In this document: in pieces, positions 13,544-13,576 of the stretch
How positions within the stretch are numbered: the first letter of the stretch is position 1
How the letters are laid out: every line of letters starts with the position of its first letter
From: Perkinsus olseni
Taxonomy: Eukaryota > Perkinsozoa > Perkinsida > Perkinsidae
Assembly (NCBI GenBank): GCA_013115135.1
Contig: JABANP010000883.1
Location: forward strand, 1-13,576
Reading direction: 5' to 3'
DNA: 13,576 bases
The notes under the pieces: model-generated
Database searches by the model: none
What the model saw: the letters and a program-made list of their open reading frames with translations, nothing else
Told to the model about the DNA's origin: nothing
Position numbers and translations under genes: made by a program

Positions 13544-13576
13544 GCGAATATGAGGCGCAGAGGCGCCTTTATAGGA

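Larger units (their letters stand above)
1734..13576. repeat. Tandem array of a 3357-bp SL-snRNA cassette, about 3.5 copies
   Basis: Corresponding positions recur at 3357-bp spacing (for example 3258, 6615, 9972), and copies 2 and 3 appear identical. Copy 1 starts at 1734, inside the SL exon. It carries about 71 extra bases near 1811-1883, and substitutions are concentrated between about 1790 and 1995. Copy 4 has a handful of substitutions and one-base length changes. The window ends inside copy 4, so the right end of the array is not seen. Each unit holds SL (plus) and U4, U5, U1 and U2 (minus), with a 1.7-kb spacer between U2 and the next SL. Confidence 0.97.

Overview
The window looks like nuclear DNA from a dinozoan alveolate, most likely a Perkinsus-type perkinsid, with a dinoflagellate or syndinian as the alternative. 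The basis is a spliced-leader (SL) RNA gene whose exon contains CCGTAGCCATCTTGGCTC followed by a GT donor. This is the dinoflagellate/perkinsid trans-splicing leader, with the C variant of the CAUYUUGG core that I recall for Perkinsus. I found no bacterial-type genes.

Layout. Positions 1-1733 are non-repeated flank. It holds two candidate 3'-terminal coding exons in convergent orientation (828-1046 plus; 1299-1680 minus, with a possible 35-nt intron) and several perfect short palindromes. From 1734 to the end runs a head-to-tail array with a 3357-bp period, about 3.5 copies. Copies 2 and 3 look identical, copy 1 is altered at its left edge, and copy 4 carries scattered small changes.

Each unit is a spliceosomal RNA cassette. 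On the minus strand, in transcription order, lie U2, U1, U5 and U4 snRNA genes, separated by only about 140-190 bp. On the plus strand lies one SL RNA gene. SL and U2 diverge from a 1.7-kb spacer, and SL and U4 converge. So the SL RNA donor and four of the five spliceosomal snRNAs are amplified together. No U6 and no 5S rRNA gene was found in the unit.

Each snRNA gene has an upstream element 43-46 bp before its 5' end (consensus near GATATCTGGTAR on the plus strand, i.e. YTACCAGATATC in the sense direction). Each also has a shared 3' motif, AACTNTNAAT, directly after its terminal stem. These look like a PSE-type promoter and a 3' box.

The rest of each unit is spacer: about 28-bp direct and inverted repeats after SL, a roughly 160-bp foldback element, an AT-rich segment with inverted arms, and a striking array of B-box/T-arm-like motifs alternating 34 and 50 bp apart. 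None of the short open frames inside the array looks like a real protein gene.
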